Of a stretch of DNA of 64,000 nucleotides, positions 18,736 through 27,901 are shown one piece after another. The notes beneath the pieces were generated by a model, which saw nothing but the letters and a program-made list of their open reading frames with translations, ran no database searches and had not been told where the DNA came from. The position numbers were made by a program, and so were the translations under genes. This stretch comes from an uncultured Roseburia sp. (GTDB lineage Bacteria > Bacillota > Clostridia > Lachnospirales > Lachnospiraceae), in NCBI GenBank assembly GCA_934309475.1, contig CAKRDK010000002.1, positions 186,001-250,000 of the forward strand, in the 5' to 3' direction. How positions within the stretch are numbered: the first letter of the stretch is position 1; every line of letters starts with the position of its first letter.

Positions 18736-21183
18736 TTATTTTGTTTTTTTAGATACGACGGATGAATAGCTGCTGTATACTTTCTTTCCATTCACCGTTT
18801 TATAGGCACGTACTTTATAGTAGTATGTCTTGCCACTCTTAGCTTTCTTATCTGTATAGGTAACAGTCTTTGCTTTTGAAATGGTGGTAAGTTTAGAATA
18901 TTTACCATCCTTCTTATCTGTTCTCCATACTTCGTAACCGGTCGCACCTGAAATCTGTTTCCAGGATACCTTCATCTGATTCTTCTTCGATGAAGCTAAT
19001 GTTACTTTTGGAGTTGCCGGTACTGGTTTTGCTCCCTTTACCTCAGAGTAACCACTTGTTGTCTTTTTGTTTGTTGTTCCACTACATTTTAATTTGTAGT
19101 AATATTTCTTTCCAGTGGTCAGTTTCTTGTCGGTATACGATGTTGAACCAGCTTCTAATGTCTTTACTTTCTTGTAAGAACCATCTTTAGATGTACTGCG
19201 GTATACATAATATTGATCTGCTCCTGCTACTGCTTTCCATTTTACTTTGATGCTGTTGTAGGATGCTGATTTTACGCTGGAAATTTTCGGTGTCTTAATT
19301 TTTGCTTTACTTACATTTAGCTTATATGGTTCGGAGCTTGAGGAACCATAAATTTTAATATAGTAAGTTCCTTTTGCCAGACGGATATTTCCCATAGATG
19401 CATATGTCTGTGTTCCTTTCACAGATAAGTAACCACCGATATAGTCTCCATTGGCATCTTTTGAAATAGATTTTCCTGACTTATCCACCAAATATACACT
19501 CCACTGCGTATCTGTACTTCCTGTACTTGCATGTGAAAAAGAAAGGTTCACCCATGTCTTATCTTCTAATGTAAATTTATAATAATCGTAATCATATCCA
19601 CCATTGACCCTTGTTGTTCCATTATAATCCTTACCAAGGTCAATTTTCGTTGCAGCAGATACATCTCCATTATTTTCTTTTTCCCAATTATCAGATTTTG
19701 TATAAGAAACCTTAAACGTATATGGTGTTGATGTGCAATTATATGCCGGATTCAGATAAAGATAATAGGTACCTTTCTTTAATCCGCACTTTTCGGATGA
19801 TACACTCTTACTTGTTCCTACACTCTTTAGGGATGTAATGTCATTTCCATTTTTATCTTTTAAGTAAACGGTTCCAAAGTTATTGGTATCTCCTGTGCTT
19901 GCGTGTTTAAAATTAATTGCAATATAACCATCTGCATCTAAAGTAAACTTATAATAATCTTCATCATTATAATTTGTAAATGTTCCGTTATATTCTTTAT
20001 TCAAAGAAATTTTGGTTGCAACATTGGTATCTCCGTTATTTTCTTTTTCCCAGTTGGATGCTGCTTTAAAATTAACATTTAATGTATAAATTCCCGCATC
20101 CCAATTATAGCTTGAAACTTTAATACCATAACTTCCCTTTTCCAAACCAATCTTTATTCCGTTTTTGGAAGTTTCTGCACCTGTACTATAAAAGTATGTG
20201 TAGGTATAGCTTCCATCTGCGGATAATAATTTCACTTCATAAAAGTTTGAAGTTACATCTGCCAACGCATTATGCTTCAAATTTAATGAAACATAACCTG
20301 CTTCTGATAAGGTAAACTTATAATAATCATCATCCCCAGACTCTGATAATGTACCTTTATAATCTTTATTGACACTGATGGCACTGGCTGTTCCGATTGT
20401 ATCATTTGTCTCTTTCTCCCAGTTCTCATCTGCTGTAAAAGAGCTTGTAAACTGTACCTTTTTTGTTGGTTTTCCTGATATATATCCAAGATATCCATAT
20501 AAATAATATGTTGTCCCCGCTTTAACCCCGATTGTCGGCAATGTTGTCGTTGTACCATATTTAATGTCATAGGTATCTGTCAGGTAGTTCTCATAGGATG
20601 CTGTTGTAGATCTCATAATACGCACATCACTGTAACTATGCAGCTGTGTTAATCCCTTGACATTAAAAGTTACATATCCATTTTTAGTTGCAGTAAAGGC
20701 AACGAAATAATTACCAGAATCTGTTGTTGTATATGTATAAGTTGCACTGTCTCTTAATGTTCCAACTACAGATGCCTCAACAAGCTCCATATCCTCGTCT
20801 TCCGTTGCATCTTCTGTCTCAGTCTCTTCTACTTCTTCCGTAGCTTCTTCTGTCTCAGTCTCTTCTACTTCTTCCGTAGCTTCCTCTGTCTCAGTCTCTT
20901 CTACTTCTTCCGTAACTTCTTCTGTCTCAGTCTCTTCTACTTCTTCCGTAGCTTCTTCTGTTGCAGTTTCTTCTACTTCTTCTGTTACCTCCGTAGCCTC
21001 TTCTGCTGTGGTTTCCTCTGTTACTTCCGTAGTTTCTTCTGTTGCAGTTTCTGTTTCTTCAACAGTCTGCTCCTGTGCGATTTCTGTCTCTGCTGCAAGT
21101 GTTGTTACGTTTCCGGCTTCCCCAAATAACATGAACGCCGATAATGCCAGACAGAAAACCTTTTTTAATTTTTTCAGGTTCAT
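18736..21183 (-). CDS. Secreted protein with PPC-type repeats and two FnIII domains
   Basis: 815 aa from the ATG at 21183. I prefer this over upstream in-frame starts because GGGAGAG is correctly spaced and the protein then begins MNLKKLKKVFCLAL, matching the start of the 503-aa neighbour. A signal peptide is followed by an acidic spacer of 12-residue TEEVEETETEEA repeats. Then come four copies of a bacterial pre-peptidase C-terminal (PPC) type domain, recognised by NWEKExND, an I-x-L/V-N-K-x-Y-x-GT strand and DYYKFTL. Two FnIII domains close the protein. PPC domains normally follow secreted proteases, but no protease domain is present, so a binding or structural role is more likely. It has its own promoter and terminator. 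Confidence 0.87.
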   Translation of the reverse strand: MNLKKLKKVFCLALSAFMLFGEAGNVTTLAAETEIAQEQTVEETETATEETTEVTEETTAEEATEVTEEVEETATEEATEEVEETETEEVTEEVEETETEEATEEVEETETEEATEEVEETETEDATEDEDMELVEASVVGTLRDSATYTYTTTDSGNYFVAFTATKNGYVTFNVKGLTQLHSYSDVRIMRSTTASYENYLTDTYDIKYGTTTTLPTIGVKAGTTYYLYGYLGYISGKPTKKVQFTSSFTADENWEKETNDTIGTASAISVNKDYKGTLSESGDDDYYKFTLSEAGYVSLNLKHNALADVTSNFYEVKLLSADGSYTYTYFYSTGAETSKNGIKIGLEKGSYGIKVSSYNWDAGIYTLNVNFKAASNWEKENNGDTNVATKISLNKEYNGTFTNYNDEDYYKFTLDADGYIAINFKHASTGDTNNFGTVYLKDKNGNDITSLKSVGTSKSVSSEKCGLKKGTYYLYLNPAYNCTSTPYTFKVSYTKSDNWEKENNGDVSAATKIDLGKDYNGTTRVNGGYDYDYYKFTLEDKTWVNLSFSHASTGSTDTQWSVYLVDKSGKSISKDANGDYIGGYLSVKGTQTYASMGNIRLAKGTYYIKIYGSSSSEPYKLNVSKAKIKTPKISSVKSASYNSIKVKWKAVAGADQYYVYRSTSKDGSYKKVKTLEAGSTSYTDKKLTTGKKYYYKLKCSGTTNKKTTSGYSEVKGAKPVPATPKVTLASSKKNQMKVSWKQISGATGYEVWRTDKKDGKYSKLTTISKAKTVTYTDKKAKSGKTYYYKVRAYKTVNGKKVYSSYSSVVSKKTK
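20813..20992 (-). repeat. 36-bp tandem repeat encoding the acidic spacer
   Basis: Four nearly identical 36-bp units (20813-20848, 20849-20884, 20885-20920, 20921-20956) and a fifth degenerate one (20957-20992) encode a 12-aa Glu/Thr unit. The near identity of the units at DNA level points to recent expansion and likely variation in length between strains. Confidence 0.9.
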
Positions 21184-21230
21184 TCTCATTCTCTCCCTTT
21201 CCCTAATTATTGGTAAATATGCCAAACAAA

Positions 21231-21258
21231 ATTATACCATATTTGCCCAATGTGTCAA
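21231..21258 (-). promoter_or_regulatory. Consensus promoter for the PPC/FnIII protein
   Basis: TTGACA (21253-21258), a 16-bp spacer and TATAAT (21231-21236) with an extended TGG. It sits just after the acyltransferase stop at 21263, where no terminator is visible, so some read-through is possible. Confidence 0.85.
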
Positions 21259-21262
21259 TTTT

Positions 21263-22426
21263 CTACTTTCTATTTAGACACATACACACCTTTTCCTGCA
21301 GCCATTCAATCCATACATTGTATCGAATCAAACGCTTCAGTCCCTCTAATATAATTGATATCAAAAGGGCGCTCATCAGGCAGAATACCGCTGTCCACAA
21401 AAAATATCCAAATGAATATGTCACGTCCTTCAAATATAAATTTCGAATAAACGTATGTACCAAATAAATATTCATCGAATGTTTTCCCAAAAATTCCAGC
21501 ACGGTATGAATTGGTCTTATTTTAAACAGATACTTTTGAACATATACAATCAGCAAAAATGGAGTTATTCCATAACAGATTTCCCAAAACCTTGTCACGT
21601 CCAATCCACTGCTCCAACGGCATATTACAATTAATGCCACGGACTCTGCTATGAATAAAAGTACCTTCTTCCCCCCTGTTATCTTCTCCTGGCAGACTTC
21701 GAGATAATGATTCAGGATATCTCCCTGTGCTGCACACATTCCGATTATAAAGATAAATACAAAACCAAATGCTGCATTATCCTCAGTTGGATAAGTTAAA
21801 TTTAACAATCTTGGTATTATCACAACAAACAGCAGCATCAGAATTCTTCCATACTTCTCCAAAATCCCACTAAAAAATGGCGTCATCACAATGAATATAA
21901 CTGCTGCCGACATATACCACCATGTACTGATTAACTGCTGCATTCCAAACAGATTAGAAAGCCCCATAAAGGAAACCAGGCTGCTAAATATCCCTTGTGT
22001 TATGCCATCCGCAAAATACACCCTGGTATAGCGCTGGTCTATCAGCTGGCAGACGATTCCGGCTAAAATAAACACAATCCAAAACCCAGATAACGTCTTT
22101 ATCAGTCTCCTTATCACCCATTCCACTTTTGAGCCATTCTTTTTCTTATAGCTTGTATATAAGCCATACCCTGATACAAAAGCAAATAAAGAAACACATA
22201 TTTTAAGCCACAGGCAGACCCAGACTACTTTCTCCCTTGAAAGTGCGCCAAAAGAAACTCCATATTGATCGAGTACCGGAATCTCTATAAAGCAATGATG
22301 AAATATCATCATAATAATTGCGATTCCCTTAACTGCCAGAGAGTCCTTCTTTGAAAATGTTATTGTTCTTTCCTTTTCCACAACAATTCTCCCTTTTTTA
22401 CTTTCGTTTTCTCCAAATTTTTGCAT
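21263..22426 (-). CDS. Acyltransferase 3 family membrane protein
   Basis: 387 aa with about ten predicted membrane segments. The N-terminal block (DSLAVKGIAIIMMIFHHCF) has the family's conserved His after the first membrane helix; a VSGYGLY-type motif follows. Family members (OatA, WecH, EPS acetyltransferases) move acyl groups from cytoplasmic CoA to sugars outside. There is no C-terminal SGNH domain. It overlaps the 3' end of the upstream acyltransferase by 29 bp. The ATG at 22426 has AGGAG six bases upstream; a GTG near 22380 with GGGAG is an alternative. The target could be either envelope polymer encoded in this window. Confidence 0.85.
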   Translation of the reverse strand: MQKFGENESKKGRIVVEKERTITFSKKDSLAVKGIAIIMMIFHHCFIEIPVLDQYGVSFGALSREKVVWVCLWLKICVSLFAFVSGYGLYTSYKKKNGSKVEWVIRRLIKTLSGFWIVFILAGIVCQLIDQRYTRVYFADGITQGIFSSLVSFMGLSNLFGMQQLISTWWYMSAAVIFIVMTPFFSGILEKYGRILMLLFVVIIPRLLNLTYPTEDNAAFGFVFIFIIGMCAAQGDILNHYLEVCQEKITGGKKVLLFIAESVALIVICRWSSGLDVTRFWEICYGITPFLLIVYVQKYLFKIRPIHTVLEFLGKHSMNIYLVHTFIRNLYLKDVTYSFGYFLWTAVFCLMSALLISIILEGLKRLIRYNVWIEWLQEKVCMCLNRK

Positions 22427-23438
22427 CCATATCTCCTATGGCTTTATCATATAACAGCGCTAATACAATCGTTCCCATCATACTCAAAATAAAATAAAAA
22501 TACGGATGTTCCCCCATATGTCCGTAATGTTTCAGGAACGACATAGGCAATCTCTGCAGTATATACAAGCTAAATACATGGGAACCAAGAAATTGTAAAA
22601 AGCCGTTGTCAAATCTTATCTTCATCGTAACCAAAATTACCAAGATGGTAAAAAAGATAGTCCAGCCAAAGTAAAAATACAGTTCTATTCCTCTTCTTGT
22701 AAAGCACATATAATAACCCACCGCTGCAATAAGCAATGTCAGATAATAAAAAATATCATTTTTCATTACGAATTTTTCTATCTTTTCCCTGCCTATCGAA
22801 TAGAATACGCCAAGCGGATAACACAAAATGGTGTTATACCAATAGGCACCTTTCCAAATTCCAAGCACATATGCATAGCCGATGCAAAGTACCGTCAGAA
22901 TGATTACCGATAACATCGGCTTCTCCCTGCATATTGAAAATGCAACAAATGAAAACAGATATAAAACTATCACTGCCAGTACATACCAGTTACTATTTCC
23001 AATACTCTCCCAGCAGACGAATGAGAGCAAAACATTTTTTATCGGATACACATTTCCCTCTATCAAGCCGAGAAGCAGGTACAATAATACCGCAATATCA
23101 AAATGAAGTAACAGCTTGATGCTTTTTTGTGGAAAACTGTTTTTATATGTCACACCCTTTTTTTTGATTCCTTCCATCACTCCGTATCCAGAGTAAAAAA
23201 GGAACAACGTCACCAGAAGCTGACCTAAATTTCCGTCAAACCATTTTGCAAATGCATCATAATTCCCATTCAGCTCAATATACTGTTGATAATGCCGCAA
23301 AAAAACTAGAATAACAAAAATACCTTTTACGCTCGTCGTCCTTGAAATCTCAATATAATCCTCAAAAAATTTCCCATTTTCTGCAACCTTTACATTGATA
23401 CAACATAACAAAAATAATATCAGTAATATAATTGACAT
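22398..23438 (-). CDS. Acyltransferase 3 family membrane protein
   Basis: 346 aa, largely hydrophobic with about ten membrane segments. The signature is TTSVKGIFVILVFLRHYQQ followed by LFYSGYGVMEG, the His and YSGYG positions of the acyltransferase 3 family. It is distinct in sequence from its downstream partner (21263-22426), with which it overlaps by 29 bp and shares a promoter. It probably acylates a surface glycan, but the substrate is not deducible. It starts at an ATG with GAGGAG upstream. Confidence 0.82.
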   Translation of the reverse strand: MSIILLILFLLCCINVKVAENGKFFEDYIEISRTTSVKGIFVILVFLRHYQQYIELNGNYDAFAKWFDGNLGQLLVTLFLFYSGYGVMEGIKKKGVTYKNSFPQKSIKLLLHFDIAVLLYLLLGLIEGNVYPIKNVLLSFVCWESIGNSNWYVLAVIVLYLFSFVAFSICREKPMLSVIILTVLCIGYAYVLGIWKGAYWYNTILCYPLGVFYSIGREKIEKFVMKNDIFYYLTLLIAAVGYYMCFTRRGIELYFYFGWTIFFTILVILVTMKIRFDNGFLQFLGSHVFSLYILQRLPMSFLKHYGHMGEHPYFYFILSMMGTIVLALLYDKAIGDMDAKIWRKRK

Positions 23439-23484
23439 TGATACCTATTCTCCTCTTCTCTGGCAAACTAAAAATACATCAACA

Positions 23485-23512
23485 ATTATATCATATTGGT
23501 CTTTTTCGTCAA
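23485..23512 (-). promoter_or_regulatory. Consensus promoter for the acyltransferase pair
   Basis: TTGACG (23507-23512), a 16-bp spacer and TATAAT (23485-23490) with an extended TGA. It has the same geometry as the promoters at 18611 and 21231. Confidence 0.8.
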
Positions 23513-23526
23513 AAATTTTTTCACGC

Positions 23527-23557
23527 AAAAAGGAGCAGCCACTCACGACTGCTCCTT
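23527..23557 (-). terminator. Intrinsic terminator after the beta-helix gene
   Basis: A 9-bp perfect stem (23530-23538 with 23549-23557, loop of 10) is followed on the minus strand by five Ts, 16 bp past the stop at 23573. Confidence 0.85.
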
Positions 23558-23572
23558 CCTAACGTGCTCGCC

Positions 23573-26470
23573 TTATTTTTTAATTTTGACGTTTTTCTTT
23601 TCACTCCAGTTCGAGTAAATCATTACCTTTCCATCTTTGGCATAACCACGAACCCTGTAATAATAAGTTGTGCCTTTTTTCAACTTACTTGCCGTATAAT
23701 TCTTTCCGGTACTGTCTGTAAGTTTAGAATAGGAACCATTTTTACTGGTTGCCTGATAAACCAGATAATTACTATACGCAGACTGTTTGCTCCAGCTTAC
23801 CTTTGCTTTTTTGCCCGAAACATTTGTCACGGAAGAAAGCTTAACTGCTGAAATCGCAGTCTTTTTATTTTTCGTTTTTACGAAATTGTTTGTATTTCCG
23901 GATATTTTATTATCCTTTACGGTTACTTTGCAGTTATTTTTTTCAATGTAAATCGGATATGTTGCAGCTTTCACCGTGTTGCCTGTAATTTCAGCTTTTC
24001 CGGACATAATCCGAATTCCATAATTTGTCTTATTTCCTGTAACGGTATTCTTAACAACTTTGATTGTATATGAGGTCGAACCGGTCACGCGAATCGGTGA
24101 AAATACTTTGCCTGATGCATTTTTCGTTGCAATCGTATTGGACTCAATCTGGATATCGCCCGCTGTTCCATCTATTCTGATACCATATACCATCTTTCCA
24201 TTTATTTTATTTTTCTGGATTTTTGTTACCTTGCAGTCACTTCCCGCTTTGATTCCGTAACCATCTTTCTGATTGTTCATAGAAATGGTGTTGGAAACTA
24301 TATTTTTCAGCGTAGATGCGTCGGCTGCGTAGATACCGTGTTTTTTCACGCCGGAAATCTTATTGTTCTTTACGGTGTTCATCTGGCTCTTATCAAGATA
24401 TACTCCACACTGTCCTGTTGTTGTGATTGTATTATTTCTGATTGCGCCCTTTACTACACCTTTCTCGCCTGCCGCGATTCCGTTTGTTCCAGAGTTTGTA
24501 ATTACATTCTCATAAATTTCGTTTGTAACTGTTGACTGGTATACCTCAATTCCGGCTTCCTTAACATTAGAAATTGTATTTCCGTAAATGTTGCTGACAT
24601 AGGAACATAAATGGATGTAAACTCCGTGCTCTCCTGTCTTATCAATTGTATTATTGCAGATATCTCCTTTTACTCTCGCATGTGTATCTACATATATTGC
24701 GGACAGACATCCCTGCTTACCTCCTGCTGCAATTTCCTGTTTCCATCCAGCACTTGGCTTGTAGGTTCCACAATTTTTCAAGGTATTATTTTCTATATTT
24801 CCTTTGACAAATGCTGTATCCTGATAAATAGTGCTTGTGCTTCGTGCCGGTCCTGAATAAACAGCGATACCTGCATATGTTACATTTTTGATATTGTTTC
24901 CTGCAATTTTCGTACAATATGTATCGGCTTTCATCATACTATCAATAATAATTCCGTAATCGCCGTCTCCACCATTGTGATTTCCACCAATGGTATCGAG
25001 CGTATTATTGATAATGGCGCCACAATAAGATGCATGATAGATTCCTATACCATCTCCTGTACATTTTGTAATTGTATTTTCCTTAATGTCACCGACATGG
25101 CTGCCTAATACCTTCTTCGTCTGTGCAGTAATCAAAATAGCTGTTCCCGAACCGTTTGTAATTGTATTTTTACTTACATCTCCGCCTGCAGAACTTCCAT
25201 CATATAACTGGATTCCGGATTCTTTGAACGTATCAATTGTATTTCCTGATATATTTCCTGAAATTGTACCGGCTTTTGCCACATAAATCGCATGCAGACC
25301 GGAATTTTTCACTGTATTATTCGTGATTTTTCCTGCTTTAGAACCACTGACATAGATACCAATATAGCATTTGTTTACGTTATTTTTCGTTAAAGTTGTA
25401 ACACTTGCACCCGAATTAACGTAAATACCATTTATCGCTAAATCCTTACTGTTGTTTTTTCCAGTAATTTTATTATTGCTAATCTCTGTGACGCTGGACT
25501 TCTTATCATTTACACGAATTCCAACCCCGGTAACGCCTGTTATCGTACAGCCACTAATCGTAGACGCTTTCGAGTTGTTTAAAGCAATTCCACCTGTTCC
25601 ACCGGAAACATTTACTGCACTAATGCTGTCGAATGATGAATTCAAACCATATACCGCATTTTCTTTCTGTTCCTGTATGGTAACATTGCTGATTGTCACA
25701 CCTGAGGATTCTTTTGCATAAATTCCTCCTCCGACAATTGTTGCTCCATCTATCAGCACCCCACCAGATGCCTCTTTGATGTAAAATGCATACTTGCTGC
25801 TGGTTCCACTATAATTAATGGTTGCTCCCGACAAGTTCAACGTTACATTTGCATTCACTGTAATGTCACCGGAAATATTCAGCACCGTACCCTGTGCGGT
25901 ATTGATTGTAACATAGCTTGGGATTGCAAGATTGCTCGTCACCTTATATGTTGCCTGTTTCATCTCAATTACATAAGGATTGCTTGCAGTTGCATTCTTC
26001 TTTGCGTTTGTCAATGCAGTTGTCAACTGGCTCACATTGGATACTGAAACCGTATTACTTGCCTGCACTACCGGAAGTTCTTCGGTATCTTCCTCGTCAA
26101 GTTTCTCGGTATCTTCTAATTCTTCTGTGTCCTCAGTAGATTTCTCCTCGGTCGCATCTTCTGTATCCACGTCTTCTGTATCCACATCTTCTGTCTCTGC
26201 GACTTCTGTATTCTCTACGAGTTCTGTCTCATCTGCGTCTTCTACATCCGCATCTTCTGTCTCTTCTACGAGTTCTGTTCCATCTACGTCTTCTATGGCT
26301 GCATCTTCTGTCTCCACATCCTGCGCTAATTCGGTGCTCTCTAATTCTTCCGTTTGTTCTGCCACTTCTTCCTGTGTATCAGCCGTACTTCCCAATTCGG
26401 CTGCAGCAACAGGACTGCTTCCTACGGTTACCATAACCGCCATCAACATTGCTAATGCTTTCTTCTTCAT
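23573..26470 (-). CDS. Secreted right-handed beta-helix protein with C-terminal FnIII domain
   Basis: 965 aa from the ATG at 26470, chosen because GGAGAGGAG lies upstream and a signal peptide (KKKALAMLMAVMVTVGSS) begins there. An acidic spacer (about 27-140) of EDVDTEDVD-type repeats is followed by about 700 residues of parallel beta-helix rungs (PbH1/NosD-like), rich in NTI, GI-V and IxxNTI turns. An FnIII-like domain closes the protein (YLVYQATSKNGSY, TYYYRVRGY). Beta-helix folds of this sort often bind or cut uronic-acid polysaccharides (pectate lyases, AlgG-like epimerases), but I cannot identify catalytic residues, so carbohydrate processing is only a possibility. It is a single-gene transcript with its own promoter and terminator, next to the capsule operon. 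Confidence 0.85.
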   Translation of the reverse strand: MKKKALAMLMAVMVTVGSSPVAAAELGSTADTQEEVAEQTEELESTELAQDVETEDAAIEDVDGTELVEETEDADVEDADETELVENTEVAETEDVDTEDVDTEDATEEKSTEDTEELEDTEKLDEEDTEELPVVQASNTVSVSNVSQLTTALTNAKKNATASNPYVIEMKQATYKVTSNLAIPSYVTINTAQGTVLNISGDITVNANVTLNLSGATINYSGTSSKYAFYIKEASGGVLIDGATIVGGGIYAKESSGVTISNVTIQEQKENAVYGLNSSFDSISAVNVSGGTGGIALNNSKASTISGCTITGVTGVGIRVNDKKSSVTEISNNKITGKNNSKDLAINGIYVNSGASVTTLTKNNVNKCYIGIYVSGSKAGKITNNTVKNSGLHAIYVAKAGTISGNISGNTIDTFKESGIQLYDGSSAGGDVSKNTITNGSGTAILITAQTKKVLGSHVGDIKENTITKCTGDGIGIYHASYCGAIINNTLDTIGGNHNGGDGDYGIIIDSMMKADTYCTKIAGNNIKNVTYAGIAVYSGPARSTSTIYQDTAFVKGNIENNTLKNCGTYKPSAGWKQEIAAGGKQGCLSAIYVDTHARVKGDICNNTIDKTGEHGVYIHLCSYVSNIYGNTISNVKEAGIEVYQSTVTNEIYENVITNSGTNGIAAGEKGVVKGAIRNNTITTTGQCGVYLDKSQMNTVKNNKISGVKKHGIYAADASTLKNIVSNTISMNNQKDGYGIKAGSDCKVTKIQKNKINGKMVYGIRIDGTAGDIQIESNTIATKNASGKVFSPIRVTGSTSYTIKVVKNTVTGNKTNYGIRIMSGKAEITGNTVKAATYPIYIEKNNCKVTVKDNKISGNTNNFVKTKNKKTAISAVKLSSVTNVSGKKAKVSWSKQSAYSNYLVYQATSKNGSYSKLTDSTGKNYTASKLKKGTTYYYRVRGYAKDGKVMIYSNWSEKKNVKIKK

Positions 26471-26533
26471 GTAACTCTCCTCTCCATGATTCCTATTCTC
26501 TTCTGATGTAATTAGTACAAATATACTATATAA

Positions 26534-26563
26534 ATTATACCATAAAACCATAGCTTTTGTGCA
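26534..26563 (-). promoter_or_regulatory. Promoter-like sequence for the beta-helix gene
   Basis: TATAAT (26534-26539) with an extended TGG; the best -35 match is TGCACA (26558-26563) at 18 bp. The extended -10 makes it plausible despite the weak -35. Confidence 0.55.
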
Positions 26564-26620
26564 CTGTTTTCACCCATTTCCGGACTGTTTCCTGTTACAA
26601 ATATCTTTATGTGCCCAGCG

Positions 26621-26657
26621 AAAAAGCGGTAAGGCTTTTATTTGCCTTACCGCTTTT
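26621..26657 (-). terminator. Intrinsic terminator at the 3' end of the polysaccharide/PARIS-like operon
   Basis: A 14-bp perfect stem (26622-26635 with 26644-26657, loop of 8) with a T-run on the minus strand, 20 bp past the stop of the 123-aa gene. Confidence 0.9.
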
Positions 26658-26677
26658 AGAATATATATTATCCCTAT

Positions 26678-27049
26678 TCAATCTTCACGTGCTAAATCCA
26701 GATTTGAGCATATTCCATCTACTACATCAAAGCTAAACGCTATCCCCATACACATCTCTTCATCTTCCAGCCACACATTCTCGCCATCCCAATGCACGTA
26801 TCCTTCAACAAGTGCCACTACCTGAAGTGTTCCTGAAATGCTCTCATTTTTCTCTTCTTTGTCTGTATCAAAATCTAGTATTCTCATAGATTCAATACTA
26901 TCAAGTAACGCATAATCAACAGGCTGAGAAAATATGTCCATTAGTTCTTCGCCCTCAAAATCCATCACATTTTCCTCTACGAAGGTTTCGATTTCATCCC
27001 AAAACGTACTACTAATCATCTCAAGTACAATATTTTTGTTATATGACAT
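26678..27049 (-). CDS. Small, strongly acidic protein of unknown function
   Basis: 123 aa. I do not recognise the family. By my count it has 32 Asp/Glu against 5 Lys/Arg, spread along the whole chain, with no signal peptide or membrane segment. The second half (VALVEGYVHWDGENVW, then MGIAFSFDV) looks like a small beta domain. It lies 42 bp after the DUF4435 gene, has its own ribosome site (GGTGGGAAT before ATG) and ends at a strong terminator, so it is the last gene of the operon. It may be an accessory of the ATPase/TOPRIM pair, or an unrelated hitchhiker. The high acidic content recalls DNA-mimic proteins, but no homology is visible. Confidence 0.7.
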   Translation of the reverse strand: MSYNKNIVLEMISSTFWDEIETFVEENVMDFEGEELMDIFSQPVDYALLDSIESMRILDFDTDKEEKNESISGTLQVVALVEGYVHWDGENVWLEDEEMCMGIAFSFDVVDGICSNLDLARED

Positions 27050-27091
27050 ATTCCCACCTACTTTCCTTTAAACAGATTACAAAATATTTCT

Positions 27092-27901
27092 TTAGATGTC
27101 AACAAACTTTGCACCATTTTCTAATTGATATGTACACAAGTCTCTGTATAAATTTGTAGTCTTAAAGTCCTCCAGCCTGTAAATTGCCAAAATCAAGTCC
27201 ATTACACCATTTGCGTTCATAAGTTTTCCTCCAACCTCCGTTTTTGTCGCAAGCAGTCTGAAGAAATCATGACCATTTGTAATATTCCACAACATCTCAT
27301 CTGACATAGAATCTGCCCTGCTGACACACGCATCCATTTTTTCTGACGACTGATGCACTCGTGTAAAAATCTTACACATATCCACTTTTTCCTCTTCGTC
27401 AAAACAATCTGCTATTCCTATCTTGAAGTCGATTCTGCCACCCTCTTCCTCATTTTGTTTCCTTAAAACACTGAACGGCGCCAATTCACGGAAAATATTT
27501 TCAATATAATCCTCACAGCCTTTTTTCCCTTGGTAATGAATATCGTAATAATTTTTTTGCGCATTTTTATTTGCAAATAGCATTACTTCCAAGCAGCTGT
27601 TATCATATACAAACATTTTCTCCGGTAAATTTGCAATATCCATATAGTCCCTGTCCCGAATAGAAATCAACCTATTGCATTTAATTTTCTCATCTAATAC
27701 AATTTTTTCTAATTCGCTTTTCCCAGATGACGATTCCACTGCTATTACATTATCCAAAAATATCTTATTTATAAAACGGCAGTCATCCTTTCCTTCCACC
27801 AATACAATGCAGCATTTTCTCTCTATATCAGCATCAAATTCCATTTTTATTTCCTGAACCACATCTTCCCAGGTTCTATTTGCTCTTATTGAATCGCTCA
27901 T
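27092..27901 (-). CDS. DUF4435 TOPRIM-type protein, AriB-like effector of a PARIS-type system
   Basis: 269 aa. The N-terminal half has the TOPRIM-like motifs of DUF4435: the glutamate motif VLVEGKDD (near residue 36) and the acidic pair SIRDRDYMD, on alternating beta/alpha elements. In PARIS systems AriB is a DUF4435 nuclease held by the ATPase AriA and released when a phage anti-restriction protein is sensed. Here the gene overlaps the 3' end of the ATPase gene by 26 bp and follows it, the order expected of ariA-ariB. The length is near that of known AriB proteins. The C-terminal half is not diagnostic. The family call is firm; function in defence is inferred from the gene pair. Confidence 0.82.
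   Translation of the reverse strand: MSDSIRANRTWEDVVQEIKMEFDADIERKCCIVLVEGKDDCRFINKIFLDNVIAVESSSGKSELEKIVLDEKIKCNRLISIRDRDYMDIANLPEKMFVYDNSCLEVMLFANKNAQKNYYDIHYQGKKGCEDYIENIFRELAPFSVLRKQNEEEGGRIDFKIGIADCFDEEEKVDMCKIFTRVHQSSEKMDACVSRADSMSDEMLWNITNGHDFFRLLATKTEVGGKLMNANGVMDLILAIYRLEDFKTTNLYRDLCTYQLENGAKFVDI

Noticed and set aside
20813..20992. CRISPR-like array of 36-bp repeats
   Set aside because: The units are contiguous with no spacers and encode an in-frame acidic repeat of a secreted protein.
18736..21183. PPC domains as evidence of a secreted protease
   Set aside because: No catalytic protease motif is present anywhere in the protein.
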